Positions 12,112 through 22,640 of a stretch of DNA of 64,000 bases are shown here, one piece after another. Each line of letters opens with the position of its first letter. Within the stretch, counting starts at the first letter, position 1. Position numbers and translations under genes: made by a program. The DNA lies in the NCBI GenBank assembly GCA_029990175.1, contig JARKIP010000010.1, positions 43,642,001-43,706,000 on the forward strand, read 5' to 3'. Origin of the DNA: Petunia secreta (Eukaryota; Streptophyta; Magnoliopsida; Solanales; Solanaceae). The notes beneath the pieces were generated by a model. It was given only the letters and a program-made list of their open reading frames with translations. It was not told the origin of the DNA and made no database searches.

Positions 12112-13123
12112 GTCTGGGAACTCAGGGGGACTTTTTCCCTCCTCCCCCTCAGGCCGTGCCTTCTGAGTCTGCTGCTGATCTCGATGCTGAAGCCGCATTT
12201 ATACTAGCTTCAATGGAGGCACTGCGCGGCAGGGAAGGTGGCGAGGAGTTTTTATCCAGTGGCCTTGGTTCTTTGAAGAGGAAAAAGAAGAGCCAAGGTG
12301 AGGGCGGAGCACGGAAGAAGTCTGCACGTAAGGCTTCCGTTGTTGCCGGGCAAACCTCAACTGCTGAAGGTGAGTCCTCGTCCAAAGCCAATGTACCAGA
12401 ATCTGCAGAAGAGAATATCGAGACCACTGCCAAAGTCCTCGAGTCTGCGCGGGGAGAGGGTTTTGACAAGGAGATAATTGATATTTCAGATGCTGAGACT
12501 GAAATGGTTGAACCCCTTGTGCGAAAACCTTATCTTCGGAGTGATAAGAGGAAGGTTGAGGAAGAGGCTGCCCGTACTCCTGAGAGGAGTCCCCGAGTTG
12601 ATGATGGGATGAAGGCGGTCTTTCTCGTGTGGACAAAGGGAAAGGCAAAGTGGGTGAAGAAGAAGAAGAAGAAGAAGAAGAGATAAGGGAAGAGGTTCCC
12701 CAAGAGAGTGGCCGAGGTCCTCGTGTTTTTCGTTTCGAGGACCTGAAAAATTGGGCCACTGAGGGGGCGACGCCTGTTGGTCTTCGCGAGTGCGACATGA
12801 TAGATCCTGGAGTGGAGGGTGACTCGAACTTATCAACAACAAGGCTTATTTGGCGGTCAGTCATCGACGGTCAGACCGGATTAAAGGACATTAGGGGTGT
12901 GCGCTACAAGTTTGGTCCAAACTACCCATCTGAACAGGCTTGGGAACCCAAGTACTGTGAGAGGAAGCATACCATGAGGCTAGCCCCTGACGTCAACTTC
13001 ATATCCAGGCCAGGTGGTTTAGCCAAGGCTGTCTCTTCACTCATTGGCCCCCGAGAGGAATGGACAATGAGGGAAATGAGTGATGAGGAACTAGCTTTTA
13101 CGATTGCTGTCGATTCTGCCCGG

Positions 13124-13196
13124 GTAAGTGTTTATCGCTTGTGTTGGATGTAATTTGACTTCATACTTCTAAATTATGCTTCTTTTGTTTCTCCAG
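13124..13196 (+). other. Intron 3 of the antisense gene
   Basis: 73 bp, donor GTAAGT after GCCCGG, acceptor TTTGTTTCTCCAG. Phase 0. Exon 4 starts SSMMSAELMFRSRIN and reaches an in-frame TAA before the coiled coil. Confidence 0.6.
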
Positions 13197-13929
13197 TCAA
13201 GTATGATGTCTGCCGAGCTAATGTTTCGTTCCAGGATCAACAATGTCGATTAAGTACTCGAGGTAAAGAAAGAGTTGCTGGATGCTCTAAAGGAGAACAA
13301 GATTCTGGCAGAGCAGTGTGGTCTCCTTGGGGGTGAAGTTAATCGATTGACTGAAGTTAATAATGAGCGAATTGAGCGGATTAACGAACTCACCAAGGAG
13401 AAGGACCTTCTTTTTGAAGAGAATGAAGGGTTCGCACGCTCTGCCCAGGGTCTGGAGATTCTACTCGAAGAATGCAAGGCTTCGCTGAACAGAGCTATTG
13501 ATGATCGTGGATCTCTTGAGATGGATCTGCAAAGGGCTAACGAAGAGTCTGCTAGGGCCAGAGCTGAGCTTCAAGCTGCTAAGGACCAGGTTACCCAGTC
13601 AATGAGTGCTCAAATAGCGCTATCTAAAGACTTGGCAAACCTGCGTGACCAATCTGAAATCAAGGCAAAGCTTGTTGTGCTCGAAGCTAAGCGTTCACTG
13701 CTCGGGAAGGTCCAGGCTAAGCAGATCAACGTCGAAGAGATGCTGCAGAAGACAAAAAGCGCTGTTCGCGGAGTAAGACAGGTACTGAATCTTCCTGCTG
13801 AGGAGTCTGAAGGTGAAGATGAGGATGAAGATGAAGATGACGACGAGAATTCAGGGGACGATGACAAAACCGACGAAGTTGGTGCGTCGTGTTCTAATCG
13901 TAGCCCTAAAAACTGATGCCCCCAAAATT

Positions 13930-14590
13930 TGATTAAGTTGCAAGTTTGTACATCTGGCGAGAGCCGGATTAGTTGGTTGTGGATAGAGGTCTCTTAGGGA
14001 CTCTCTGATCCTTGTACGGCCGATTCCATTTGGCCTTTGATCACTCTGTAAAACTTCTGTCAGCCGTTTTCGGCATTTTATCATTTTACAGGATTATGTA
14101 TATACAACTTTAGATCTTTTTTAATTCAATGACTATATTTAGCCTGAATTTTTTATCTTTCGTTTGTATGTATTGTGGCCTTCATGCCTTATACTTAGGA
14201 GCTTTTGAAGTTTGAACTTTATTAAGTTCTGGTCTTCAAAAGTATGTCCGAATGTTTTAACTTAGCCTTTTCTAAGGAAGAGGTTATAAGTTGTGAATAA
14301 TCTGCGCAGATGTTTTTTTTTTTATTTTGACCGAGTCGTGGTCGATAGCTTCTGGCCGAATCATTGGCCTTTGCGAGTCAACTTTGCTTATCGCCTTGAT
14401 AGTTGAAAGTCTTCATAGGAATTTGTAACTTAATTCTGGCCGAGTCGCTGGCCTTGTGAACGACTTCTCTTATTTTCGTGGAAGCTTGTCACATAAAAAG
14501 TTTTTTTTTTTTTCGAAAACTCGCCTTTTCGCAAGGTCTTTTGCCTTTATGAAGGTCTTATCTGGCCTACGGGGGCCTCTCACCACCCTC
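13930..14590. other. Non-coding part of the element, 3' of the antisense gene
   Basis: No ORF of interest. Short repeated words GGCCGA and GGCCTT (14335-14450) and T-rich runs are present. No AATAAA was seen directly after the stop codon at 13914-13916. Confidence 0.4.
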
Positions 14591-14597
14591 CTTGTTT

Positions 14598-15078
14598 TTA
14601 TGTTGGAACACGGCAAGTGATAATATAAAAAGAGTTAAGGCAAGTTGAAGAGAAAAGAACACGTATGATCAAACGAGGAGTGTGTCCGTTGTTTCGCTCC
14701 CCACATTGCTTCGAAGTGTGTGAAGAAGGGGTGTCACGACCTGGTGTTACAGCGTCAGCTCTTGCAACCGGAGGGTTGTGCCCTCGGAGAGAGTTGAGTG
14801 CCTCGTTTATTCCTCTGTTGACCTCTGCCTGTTCCTGCATAAATGCATAGAGCGTCTCCTGGAGGTTCCCTTGGCCAGAGGAGAGACTCCTATGGTGTCG
14901 TCTCCTGGGCGGAGTGGTGCTCTAAGAGCGCCTACGCCCATTTCGCTGCCTGACCGGTCCTTGGGAAGTTTGTTGCTGCCCATCGGACGAATAATCGGGA
15001 GATTAATTGGGACTTGATGAAGAGGTACGTACCTGACTTCCGCCGATGATAGTTCGTTGTGAACCACTTTCTGCCATG
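14598..15078 (-). pseudogene. Truncated gag leader of the minus-strand LTR element
   Basis: Reading from the primer site at 15161-15180 on the minus strand, the first ATG (15076-15078) starts MAESGSQRTIIGGSQ. Then, in shifted frames, FMQEQAEVNRGINEALNSL (about 14770-14840) follows, rich in Gln, Arg and Pro. This position and composition suit the start of Gag in Tat-lineage elements. The protein breaks off by 14600 and no capsid core or zinc knuckle follows, so it is only a remnant. It supports the minus orientation of the element. Confidence 0.45.
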
Positions 15079-15160
15079 TTAGTTGTGAAGCAAAAAGATC
15101 GACAAAAAGAAATGTAATACTGGAAAGATAAACTATTAACCTATGAAAGCTATTGACTGG

Positions 15161-15180
15161 CTCCCACTGTGGTTGCCAAA
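15161..15180 (-). other. Primer-binding site of the minus-strand LTR element
   Basis: Minus strand TTTGGCAACCACAGTGGGAG, one base inside the right LTR. It is of the same general type as the site at 446-466 (TTTGG...GTGGG). Confidence 0.6.
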
Positions 15181-15181
15181 T

Positions 15182-15890
15182 TGTTTAACCTAGATCCGAT
15201 TTTAGGCCAATTAATAATTAAATTTGTATTTACGGAGTCATGATCAATAGTTTAGATTAAGAGTTCAAATTATGTATTACGTTAATTGCTAGATTACTAA
15301 TATATTCGTGATTTCCAACAATGATGAATAACAATATGGAAATAAGATATAACCGGAAATAAATAGAATTAAAGTGTTAATAGAATGAGTAGAAGTAACC
15401 GCGTTGGATCGCTTGATCCCGGTAAGAGTTCCCCGTTACTGATCGTACTAGGAGAATGGGGAGCAAAGTATTCAATGAATATAAGCAAAGAACAGTGTTT
15501 GAGCAAGAGTAAGAGAGAATATTCTTATTGATGTTTTTGACAAGAAGTAAAGCTGTTCTACAATGGTTTATGTCGAGTGCTATTTATAGGTCTGATAGGC
15601 GTCCGTTGAGTTTTGTAACCGCTGGGCACGTATCCATTGGATGTGTAACCGCTGGATTGTGATAACTGCCATTATGACCATTTATTGGGTAATCGCACAT
15701 GATCAGGTTAATAATTGCTTGTTCAGATCGTGTTGATTGAGAAAGCGTTACATTGTTGCTCTAGGTCTGCTCGTGGTAACCACCTGGCTGGTTATCTGTC
15801 CGTTGGATGTCTGTTCGGATACACCTCTGTCCGTACCACGTGGCAGACACGTGTCACCTTTTTAGACGATACTAGTTTTTATCCAATACA
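15182..15890 (-). repeat. 5' LTR (right copy) of the antisense-gene element
   Basis: 709 bp, paired with 9870-10578. On the minus strand it has an intact CTATAAATAG (15580-15589), the probable core promoter for the genomic transcript. Confidence 0.85.
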
Positions 15891-15895
15891 GTAAT

Positions 15896-16159
15896 ACCCA
15901 TAAACCTTGACATAGTATACAAGCAAAGATTCTTCAGATGCTTAGGGATTTTTGGCAAGTTTTTTAATAGATTGAAGAAAAATCAAATAAAACAGTCATG
16001 GATACACTACATGAGTGCACATGTATATACAATTTATACTCTATGAATACTTTGTGTATAATCAATTTGTGCACAGGATACGATTATACATTAATACGTG
16101 AGCTAGACAAATCGTTCAATGTATACTCAAAGGACACTGTGGGAATGCTCGTTTTACAT
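15896..16159. other. AT-rich spacer, nothing recognised
   Basis: No coding sequence, no clear repeat, and no match to the neighbouring elements. Confidence 0.4.
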
Positions 16160-16162
16160 TGA

Positions 16163-17073
16163 AGGATCGTTTGGCTGGAAGATAAGTTATGCAGGGATTA
16201 GCAATACAGGAATTCGTTATACTGAAATTAGTGATGCAGGGAATAGTTATGCAAAAATTAACAATATCGGGATAAGTTATGCAGGGATTGTAATACAAAA
16301 ATTACAATGTAGGAATTATTTCTAATTGAATTTTTGGTTTATTGTCTTAAAAGTTATAACACACTATATTAAAATAGATATTTATTTTTTAAGGGAATAA
16401 TATAGGACATTTACTATTATACCCTTCTCATTTAGTGCCCAACCCGCACTTGGTACCTTTTTCTCCTTCATTGATGGAGGCTAGCTTTAACTTACTCCTA
16501 CCTGCTCAAGTCCCTGGAAAGTAGGCCGAATAAGAGAAATAAAAACCTGAAAGCCCTTTGAGAAATAACAAAAATTGCTAAACTCCCTATAAGCACTTTC
16601 ACCTCCCTCTTCCTCATACAATACTAAAATTGTCACAAGAATATTCCTCGTCGAAAGCTCCCAACGTGAAAAATAAGGAGGAAAAGGTAACCCAAGTTAA
16701 TTTGCAAAATTATTGAATCAATATTTTGAATTCTCAGTAGAAAATGATTCTCTTGATGTAGTGTTGATGCACAGAGTAGGTACACATCATATTTATTTTT
16801 CTCTCAATAGATTTGAAGAAATGGATAAAGGTATTTTTTCATTTTTTATTATAATTCATGTATTGGTATCTTTAGCCCGCATAAAATAATACATAGATTG
16901 ATGTATAATTTGTACCGGTATTGTTTATGCAGAAATAACAAAATGTAACCAAACAATGTATTGTTTGTACTTAGTTTTATACCAGTTTTTATGACTCAAA
17001 CCAAACAATGTACTATTAGTACATACTTTTATACGTGTATTAATTTCTTTTATATAGCCAATCAAACGGCCTC
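16163..17073. mobile_element. Tourist-like MITE, copy 1
   Basis: Ends AGGATCGTTTGGCTGG and (reverse complement) GAGGCCGTTTGATTGG form an inverted terminal repeat, flanked by TGA on both sides (16160-16162, 17074-17076). Next to the left end are GGGATTAGCAATAC / GGAATTCGTTATAC-type words repeated about every 15-30 bp, then AATGTAGGAATTATTTCT. The same arrangement is found in the MITE at 34882-35386. Non-coding. Confidence 0.55.
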
Positions 17074-17076
17074 TGA

Positions 17077-17879
17077 GTGTATATTGTGCTACATATATAT
17101 GAGCATATTATACATTTCCCCCGCTACTATCATTATCACCGCCTACCCAATAGCTACCTCTAAGCAGAAGAAGGAGCAATCAATTGTTAAAAACAAAAAT
17201 AAAAAAAGTCAAATTATAATTGCTAGGTTGTCTTCCAATGAGATATATCTCCAGCCATACGTATTTAGCATTACTTATCAAACTAACCTCCCTTTGGTCT
17301 TTATTGCGAAATGTTTTTCTCTAAACTTATTCAAAAACAAGGATTATTAATACGAAACCCACTCAATGGGGACTCGAACCAAATCTCTTCAGCACATAAG
17401 ACTCATCCAGCATATTTGGATCATAAGAAACTCTTGACCATTTCAATTATGAACAAACAGGAACAACACTATTAAATTGGGTAACATGACCTAGCTCATT
17501 TGGCAACGGTCTAGATATATACGTTAAAGGGTAGTATACTAGTGACCACACCACCAAGCCCAAATAAATTGGACTTGGTCCAATTTTCACGGATTTACAT
17601 AAGTAGGATAGTTTTTTCACCTGTCAGAGATTTGACCCTATAAGAGAGAAGTCTTACGAAAATGATCATTTCTGGCGATCGCCGGACCCTTCTAATACCA
17701 AAGATCTGATGATCGCCATTATGGTGGTCGCCAGGTCTTTTATAGAAAGATCTGGCTATCCTTAGAAAAGACTATTTTTATAAGATTTTTCTTATGAGAG
17801 TTAAAATTGTAGAAACAATGTCGGAGGTGTCCATCGTCCGCAAAAACAACATTTCACAATGGTTCGTTGGGCTAAGTAT
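17077..17879. other. Non-coding stretch with a possible fold-back at 17637-17812
   Basis: No gene seen. Around 17640-17810, AGTCTTACGAAAATGATCATT and, inverted, AAAGACTATTTTTATAAGAT bracket a segment with repeated GGCGATCGCC / GGTGGTCGCCAG words, suggesting a small fold-back element. Weak. Confidence 0.3.
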
Positions 17880-18351
17880 TGAGATTGGGAGGCTGAATTG
17901 CACAAATATGACACAGTAAGTAATGGTTTACATCTAATCCCTCAATAACAGTGGTTTAACAAAATTACCCTCCATTAGTTTAGTGAAACTTATTTTGGAC
18001 GAAAATACCCCTCACAACTAATAAAAAGACCCATACTATCTTCCCCTTCCTTTTCTCCATTCAAACAATCTCTAAACCTTAAAACCCTACAACTTTTACA
18101 AAATCCTCCATTGAAACGAAGATTCAAGGTTAGATTCATTCAAATTCCTACTGAGTTTTACTAAATATTGCATTAAATTCTACATAATTTGGTTTAACTT
18201 CTATTTAATTTTACTTAAAATTCTGTATAACTACATATTAACTGAATGAGCTATGAATTTTTTTCATAATGATCCAAAAAACTTGCCATATGGGCAGCAG
18301 ATGACATTAGATCGATATTCAAGTAGTGAAAATATGAAGTACAAGTTTCCC

Positions 18352-19233
18352 ATTTCTCTGGTGCAATAGGCAACTTGCAGAGAAAATCTCTGCAAGTCTT
18401 GGCTATTGCCAATAGTTTAAGCTCTACCAAATAGGCAACTTACAGAGAAAGTCTCTACAAGTCTTGGCTATTTCCAAACGTTTAAGCTCTGGTGCAATGC
18501 ACAACTTGCAGAGAAAATCTCTGCAAGTCTTAGTAATAGCCAAGACTTTAAAGTTTGCTACAATGAGCATCTCTACAAGTCATGGCAATAGCCAATACTT
18601 TAAGCTTTGGTGCAATGGGCAACTTGAAGAGAAAGTCTCTGCAAGTCTTAGTAATAGCCAGAAATAAGCTTTGTGCAATAGGTAACTTGCAGAGAAAGTC
18701 TCATTGCCAAGACTTTAAGCTTTGGTGCAATGAGAAACTTGCAGAGAAAGTCTCTGCCAGTCTTAGCAAAGCCAAGACTTTAAGCTCTGGTGCAATGGAC
18801 AATTTACAGAGAAAGTCTCTGCAAGTCTTGGCTATTGCCAAGAGTTTAAACTCTGGTGCAATGGGCAACTTGCAGAGAAAGTCTCTGCAAGTCTTGACTA
18901 TTGCCAAGCGCTTAAGCTCTGGTGCAATGACAACTTGGAGAGAAAGTCTTTGCAAGTCTTACTAATAGCCAAGACTTTAAACTTTGCTACAATGGGCAAC
19001 TTGTAGAGGAAGTCCCTGCAAGTCTTGACAATAGCCAATACTTGAAGCTTGGGTGCAATAGGAAACTTGCAGAGAAAGTATCTACAAGTATTGGCAATAG
19101 CCAAGACTTTAAGCTCTGTGCAATGGGCAACTTGTAGAAAAAGTCTCTGCAAGTCTTGGCTATTAAAGCTCTGTGCAATAGGCAACTTGTAGATAAAGTC
19201 TTGGCAATAGCCAATACTTTAAGATCTGGTCCA
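18352..19233 (+). repeat. 66-bp tandem repeat with built-in hairpins, left array
   Basis: About 13 units, period 66 bp where intact (for example 18781 to 18847), many shortened. Each good unit contains two inverted repeats: CTTGCAGAGA / TCTCTGCAAG with a 3-base loop (perfect at 18869-18891) and CTTGGC / GCCAAG with a 4-base loop. Because 66 is a multiple of three, long repetitive ORFs appear on both strands; I do not regard them as genes. Confidence 0.85.
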
Positions 19234-19904
19234 ACAACAAGGGCAAAATTTACCCAACATTACCTTCCTATATACCAAGATCCTGCTTCTATCTTGGTGA
19301 TCTATCCATCAAAATCTGAGCATATCGTTCGTCTTCATTACGTGCAGAATTAGTACTATGACAACAAATTGCATATACATCGCTTACAATGAAAAATGTG
19401 ATGCAAACAATAAATATATGAACCATGACATTGATACTTGTGAAAGATGGTATTATCTACCAGGCATTTGAAAAAGAAATTTTTAATGCTTTAAGCATTA
19501 CGAGTGATGAGAGTGAAGCAAAGATATGGTTTAATACCATTCTGGAAACGTGCAAGGACATGATCGTCGCAAGCGATCAAGAACTTATCACTTGCATGTA
19601 TTTGCTAAAGAATTATACGAATTTAAGAAAATCTCATTTCATAGTAGAAGTTGTTAAAAGGAATAACTCGTCATCAAATAGCAGCAGAACCGCCAGCACA
19701 AGGAAATTCGTTGTTAATGAAGCAAACCATAGCATTGTGTTGTGTCAACAAGAAGGGCAGTTGATTGACTTTACAAGAAGAAAGTTACTAATTCATTTTA
19801 GTTACTCTTATGTACTTGAATTTATATTGTTAACGGTACTTATTATTTGCACTATTAATGATCTTTATGTCCTAAGAAAAAGATTGTGTTTCACTTTTTA
19901 TTAA
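19234..19904 (+). pseudogene. Possible MuDR N-terminal fragment
   Basis: The open frame 19425-19904 (159 residues) includes MIVASDQELITCMYLLKNYT followed by a hydrophobic VEVV strand and a Ser/Asn-rich linker. Plant Mutator transposases often start with a small domain having 'D-x-D-L ... Y ... V-x-V' spacing before the transposase core, and this is similar. No catalytic core is seen. The C-terminal part is hydrophobic and probably read-through. The identification is tentative and leans on the long inverted ends of the surrounding element. Confidence 0.3.
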
Positions 19905-19929
19905 TCCACTTAAACTTGTAACAACTCAT

Positions 19930-20330
19930 AACCACTTAGCCTCGACCTCTTGGCAAGCGGCCAATACTTTCCTCAATCCCTCCCCCTTCTCTAGGCTAAA
20001 TTGACTTGAAGTCTTGGCAGGGTAACATTTGCCCTCGAACCCTACCTTCTCGAAATCCAACAATTGCCTTGAGTTCTTGATAAACAGACAACACTTTCCT
20101 CGACCCCCTCTCCCCTTCTCCAAGCCAACATCTTGCTCAAGTGTTGGTCGGGCAACGTTTGCCCTTAAACCCTTCAGTCGCAACTCCAACTGCGACTGCA
20201 AAACTTGGCAAAAAGGTAATACTATCCTCACCCCAACACCCCTCCACCTCCTTCGCACATCTAACTTGCCTTGAACTCTGGAAAAAATCGGCATTTGCAT
20301 TCAACCACTTCCTTACCAATTAAATGACAT
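19930..20330. repeat. Degenerate C-rich tandem repeat, about 110-bp period
   Basis: Three to four diverged units share CTTGGC/CTTGAG, 'GGCAACGTTTGCCCT(C/T)AAACCCT' style blocks and CTCCCCTTCTC tracts (for example 20010-20045 and 20140-20175). The frames seen here on both strands follow the repeat and are not taken as genes. Confidence 0.5.
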
Positions 20331-20626
20331 TTTTACGCTTTCAAAAACAGAAATACAGAATAAACTAAGTGAATGAAAGAGAAAAAAAAAAAGGTATTCT
20401 GTAGCACTAACAAACAATTAAAGCAATCACACATATAAAACGAGACATAATTCATTAACCAAGATATTAAGAGTTATAAGAATACACATTATACCATTTG
20501 TTTGTTGCACATATTCATACATTTTAAACCACAAAATACTATTACCAATTCACATGAAGTAATCATCACAATTAACATTCCCAAAAAAATTAAAAATACA
20601 GTCACTCATTCATAAATACTACATGT

Positions 20627-20890
20627 TCAGTTGTTTCTTCCAACAAATGGTACGCCAAGTTCTCGTTCACATGACAAATCATTATATTCATGATAACAAT
20701 CTCTTATCATCTCCAGATGGGTCTCATATTCAGGAGTTATCTTGGAGTTCGCATGATACCACAGATTGGCAGCCAAATCAAGTTGATATTGCCAAAACTG
20801 GGTAAGCCTATACCTTGAAACCTCATTCTCATTCATTAGCGAGTCAGCAAACTTATAAGCACCACAATCAACACCGCACAAATTAAACAC
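20627..20890 (-). pseudogene. Possible Ulp1-type cysteine protease C-terminal fragment
   Basis: An 87-residue minus-strand ORF contains CGVDCGAYKFADSL, similar to the Ulp1/SUMO-protease 'DCG' catalytic-cysteine motif, followed by RYRLTQFWQYQ, which resembles the usual Arg-Tyr helix. Upstream His and Asp motifs are absent, so it is a fragment. Some plant Mutator-like elements carry Ulp1-like genes (KI-MULE class), which would suit the location. Short and diverged, so the call is tentative. Confidence 0.3.
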
Positions 20891-21432
20891 AAAATCTGAT
20901 TATGAAAAATGAAAACAAAACAGAAAAGAATAAAAAAGGAAAGAAAATAATCCATTAATTACTAAAAGTCATGTCAAGAATGCTTACTAGTTGCTCTACT
21001 TGGGGTACTTGCTAAAAAATTCACCTTTCAACAACATCATCTAACGCTCCGTAAAAAATGCACTAACTAACCTACTATACTTTACATCACCACCTAAACA
21101 ACCTTAGCATCAAACCAATGCTCAAACTTAAAATTTTGATCTCCTTCCTATGAGAATAAAAAATAAACTATACTTATTCGATAAACAAAATTTAAAAATT
21201 GTATGGTAACAAAACAACAATCAAGACAAAGGAACATACATTACGACTTGCCATAAACTCACAATTAATATGCAGAAAAATTCTTGTACAATCACCAATG
21301 TGTAAAGTCAACAAGACAAAGACAAAGACAAAGACAAAGAGAAATAAAACACACAGTAACTAATACTAAACAATAAACAATCTCATACTTGATAGGCAAT
21401 ACATTACTAAACAAACTCATGCCTGGTGAAAA

Positions 21433-21685
21433 GAGCAACTTACAGAGAAAGTCTCTGCAAGACTTTAAGCTCCGGTGGAAGGGGCAACTTGCAGGGAAAG
21501 TCTCTACAAGTATTGGCAATATCCAAGACTTTAAGCTCATATGAAATGAGAAACTTGCAGAAAGGTCTTTGCATGTATTGGCAATAGCCAAGACTTGTAG
21601 CTCTGGTGCAATAGGCAACTTACCGAAAATGTCTCTGCAAGTGATGGCAATAGCCAAGACTTTAAGCTCTGTGCAATGGAAAACA
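21433..21685 (+). repeat. 66-bp hairpin repeat, right array
   Basis: Four units of the same repeat as at 18352-19233, in the same orientation (GCAACTTACAGAGAAAGTCT, GCAACTTGCAGGGAAAGTCT and so on). The two arrays flank the coding fragments of the element. Confidence 0.8.
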
Positions 21686-22319
21686 AGAAGATCTAATAGC
21701 TATAGCCGAGAAGAACCTTAAAATCACCTTAATCAAGCAAAACAAGCAAAAAAAAAGTTCACAAGAACCTCAAAATTAATACAAAGATCACCAATCCAAA
21801 TTAAAAAAACTAACAGATAAGTATATTAACAATAATTATCAAAAATTACAGACAAAAGAAAAAAATACAGATAAAGTATTAAGCAAAATAGAAATTGCAT
21901 TATTGCACAATTTAAACAAAAAAATAATAAAAATATATAAAATAAACACATGAAAAGAGAGAAAAATATACCCTAAATCTATAGAACACAAAGAAGAAAG
22001 AAGTAAAGGAAGGAGGAAAGAATGAAGAGTGCAGTCACGAAGAAAAAAGAAAGAAGGAAAAGGCTCAATATGAACTAGGTTTAGGTAGGGGTAAAATAAT
22101 CCTTTTACGTACTAACTAATAATGTGGAGGGCAGTTAGTTAAAATATTTCAAAATAGGGGCATTTATCTAAAACCAGTGCTTACTAAGGGTACTGGGTGA
22201 AAATTTTTGAGATTGGGAAGCTCACATTGGCATTTCTGGGCACACAGTCACAGCTTGGTATAACCCACTTCTCATATTTACGTACCAAAAAATGGACGAT
22301 TTTGATGACTGACCAATTA

Positions 22320-22640
22320 AGCTGATCAAAGAGATCTAGCCAAATAGTTATAAATTTTTAGAAAAACAGCCATATTATAAAAACACGCAATTTTTTTATG
22401 ACTAGCCACAGTAAAATTTTCTGAAAATTTGATTCAACTCCAGGAAAATTTTAGATCAAAGTTCCAAGATTTCCTATAACTTCATATTTTGCTGTCCAAG
22501 AAAATTTCCCTAAAATTTTGAAATAAAATTCTATAAAATTTAGGGTTCAATTCGAAGTCCCAGGAAAATTTTCTGGACTTTTAGTGACTGGTTTTTTTTT
22601 TTTTTTAAAAAAAAAAAATTGTTTTATAAGTGATGGCTTT
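22320..22640. repeat. Fold-back sequence with T15-A12 run
   Basis: GACTAGCCACAG and, near the other end, TTTAGTGACTGG bracket repeated AGGAAAATTTT words. 22592-22606 is 15 T followed directly by 12 A (22607-22618). It resembles in layout the fold-back pair at 8664-9632. Non-coding. Confidence 0.4.

Larger units (their letters stand above)
11124..13916 (+). pseudogene. Antisense four-exon gene: gypsy-transposon-type domain plus coiled coil
   Basis: Exons inferred from splice signals and frame: 11124-11811, 11895-12035, 12112-13123, 13197-13916 (about 850 codons). Introns start GTAAGT, GTGAG and GTAAGT, end in TAG, CAG and CAG, and keep phase (1, 1, 0). Exon 1 contains DYPLHPVLERL...PGQLCPSVYR and DRGWLHRYVFVRT, resembling the plant 'putative gypsy type transposon' domain. 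Exon 3 is Lys/Glu-rich, with (GAA)n at about 12657-12680. Exon 4 is a long coiled coil ending in an Asp/Glu tail. Three defects are seen: TAG at 11463-11465, a frameshift at about 12605-12630, and TAA near 13251. It lies antisense within a minus-strand LTR element. Function unknown; similar extra ORFs are known from Tat-lineage elements. Confidence 0.65.
9870..15890 (-). mobile_element. Complete non-autonomous Tat-like LTR retrotransposon with antisense gene
   Basis: Two 709-bp direct repeats (9870-10578 and 15182-15890) begin TGTTTAACC and end CCAATACA. They are flanked by the perfect 5-bp duplication GTAAT (9865-9869 and 15891-15895). Minus orientation is shown by a primer-site-like TTTGGCAACCACAGTGGGAG (rc of 15161-15180) directly inside the right LTR, by CTATAAATAG on the minus strand of that LTR (15580-15589), and by a gag-like leader on the minus strand. 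By eye the two LTRs differ at about 27 positions (about 4%). No protease, reverse transcriptase or integrase is present, so it would need proteins from another element. Most of the interior is a gene on the opposite strand. Confidence 0.85.
17895..22207. mobile_element. MULE-like DNA transposon, degenerate
   Basis: A 4.3-kb unit bracketed by near-identical 15-bp direct repeats (TGAGATTGGGAGGCT 17880-17894, TGAGATTGGGAAGCT 22208-22222). About 120 bp at each end are imperfect inverted repeats (AGTAATGGTTTACATC..ACCCTCCATTAG..ACCCCT versus AGCACTGGTTTTAGAT..GCCCTCCACATT..ACCCCT). Long terminal repeats with a long target duplication suit the Mutator superfamily, although 15 bp exceeds the usual 9-11. 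Inside are two direct arrays of a hairpin-forming 66-bp repeat, a fragment resembling a MuDR N-terminal region, and a possible Ulp1 protease fragment. No intact transposase. Confidence 0.55.

Noticed and set aside
12149..12864. Minus-strand ORFs opposite the antisense gene's exon 3
   Set aside because: Shadow frames of a biased Glu/Lys/Ser-rich sequence. The plus frame has splice signals and continuity.
18464..19214. Repetitive ORFs on both strands
   Set aside because: Produced by the 66-bp tandem repeat (22 codons). Unit indels break them irregularly and the opposite strand is equally open.
18352..19233. CRISPR-like array
   Set aside because: The repeats are directly adjacent 66-bp units without unique spacers, in a plant transposon.
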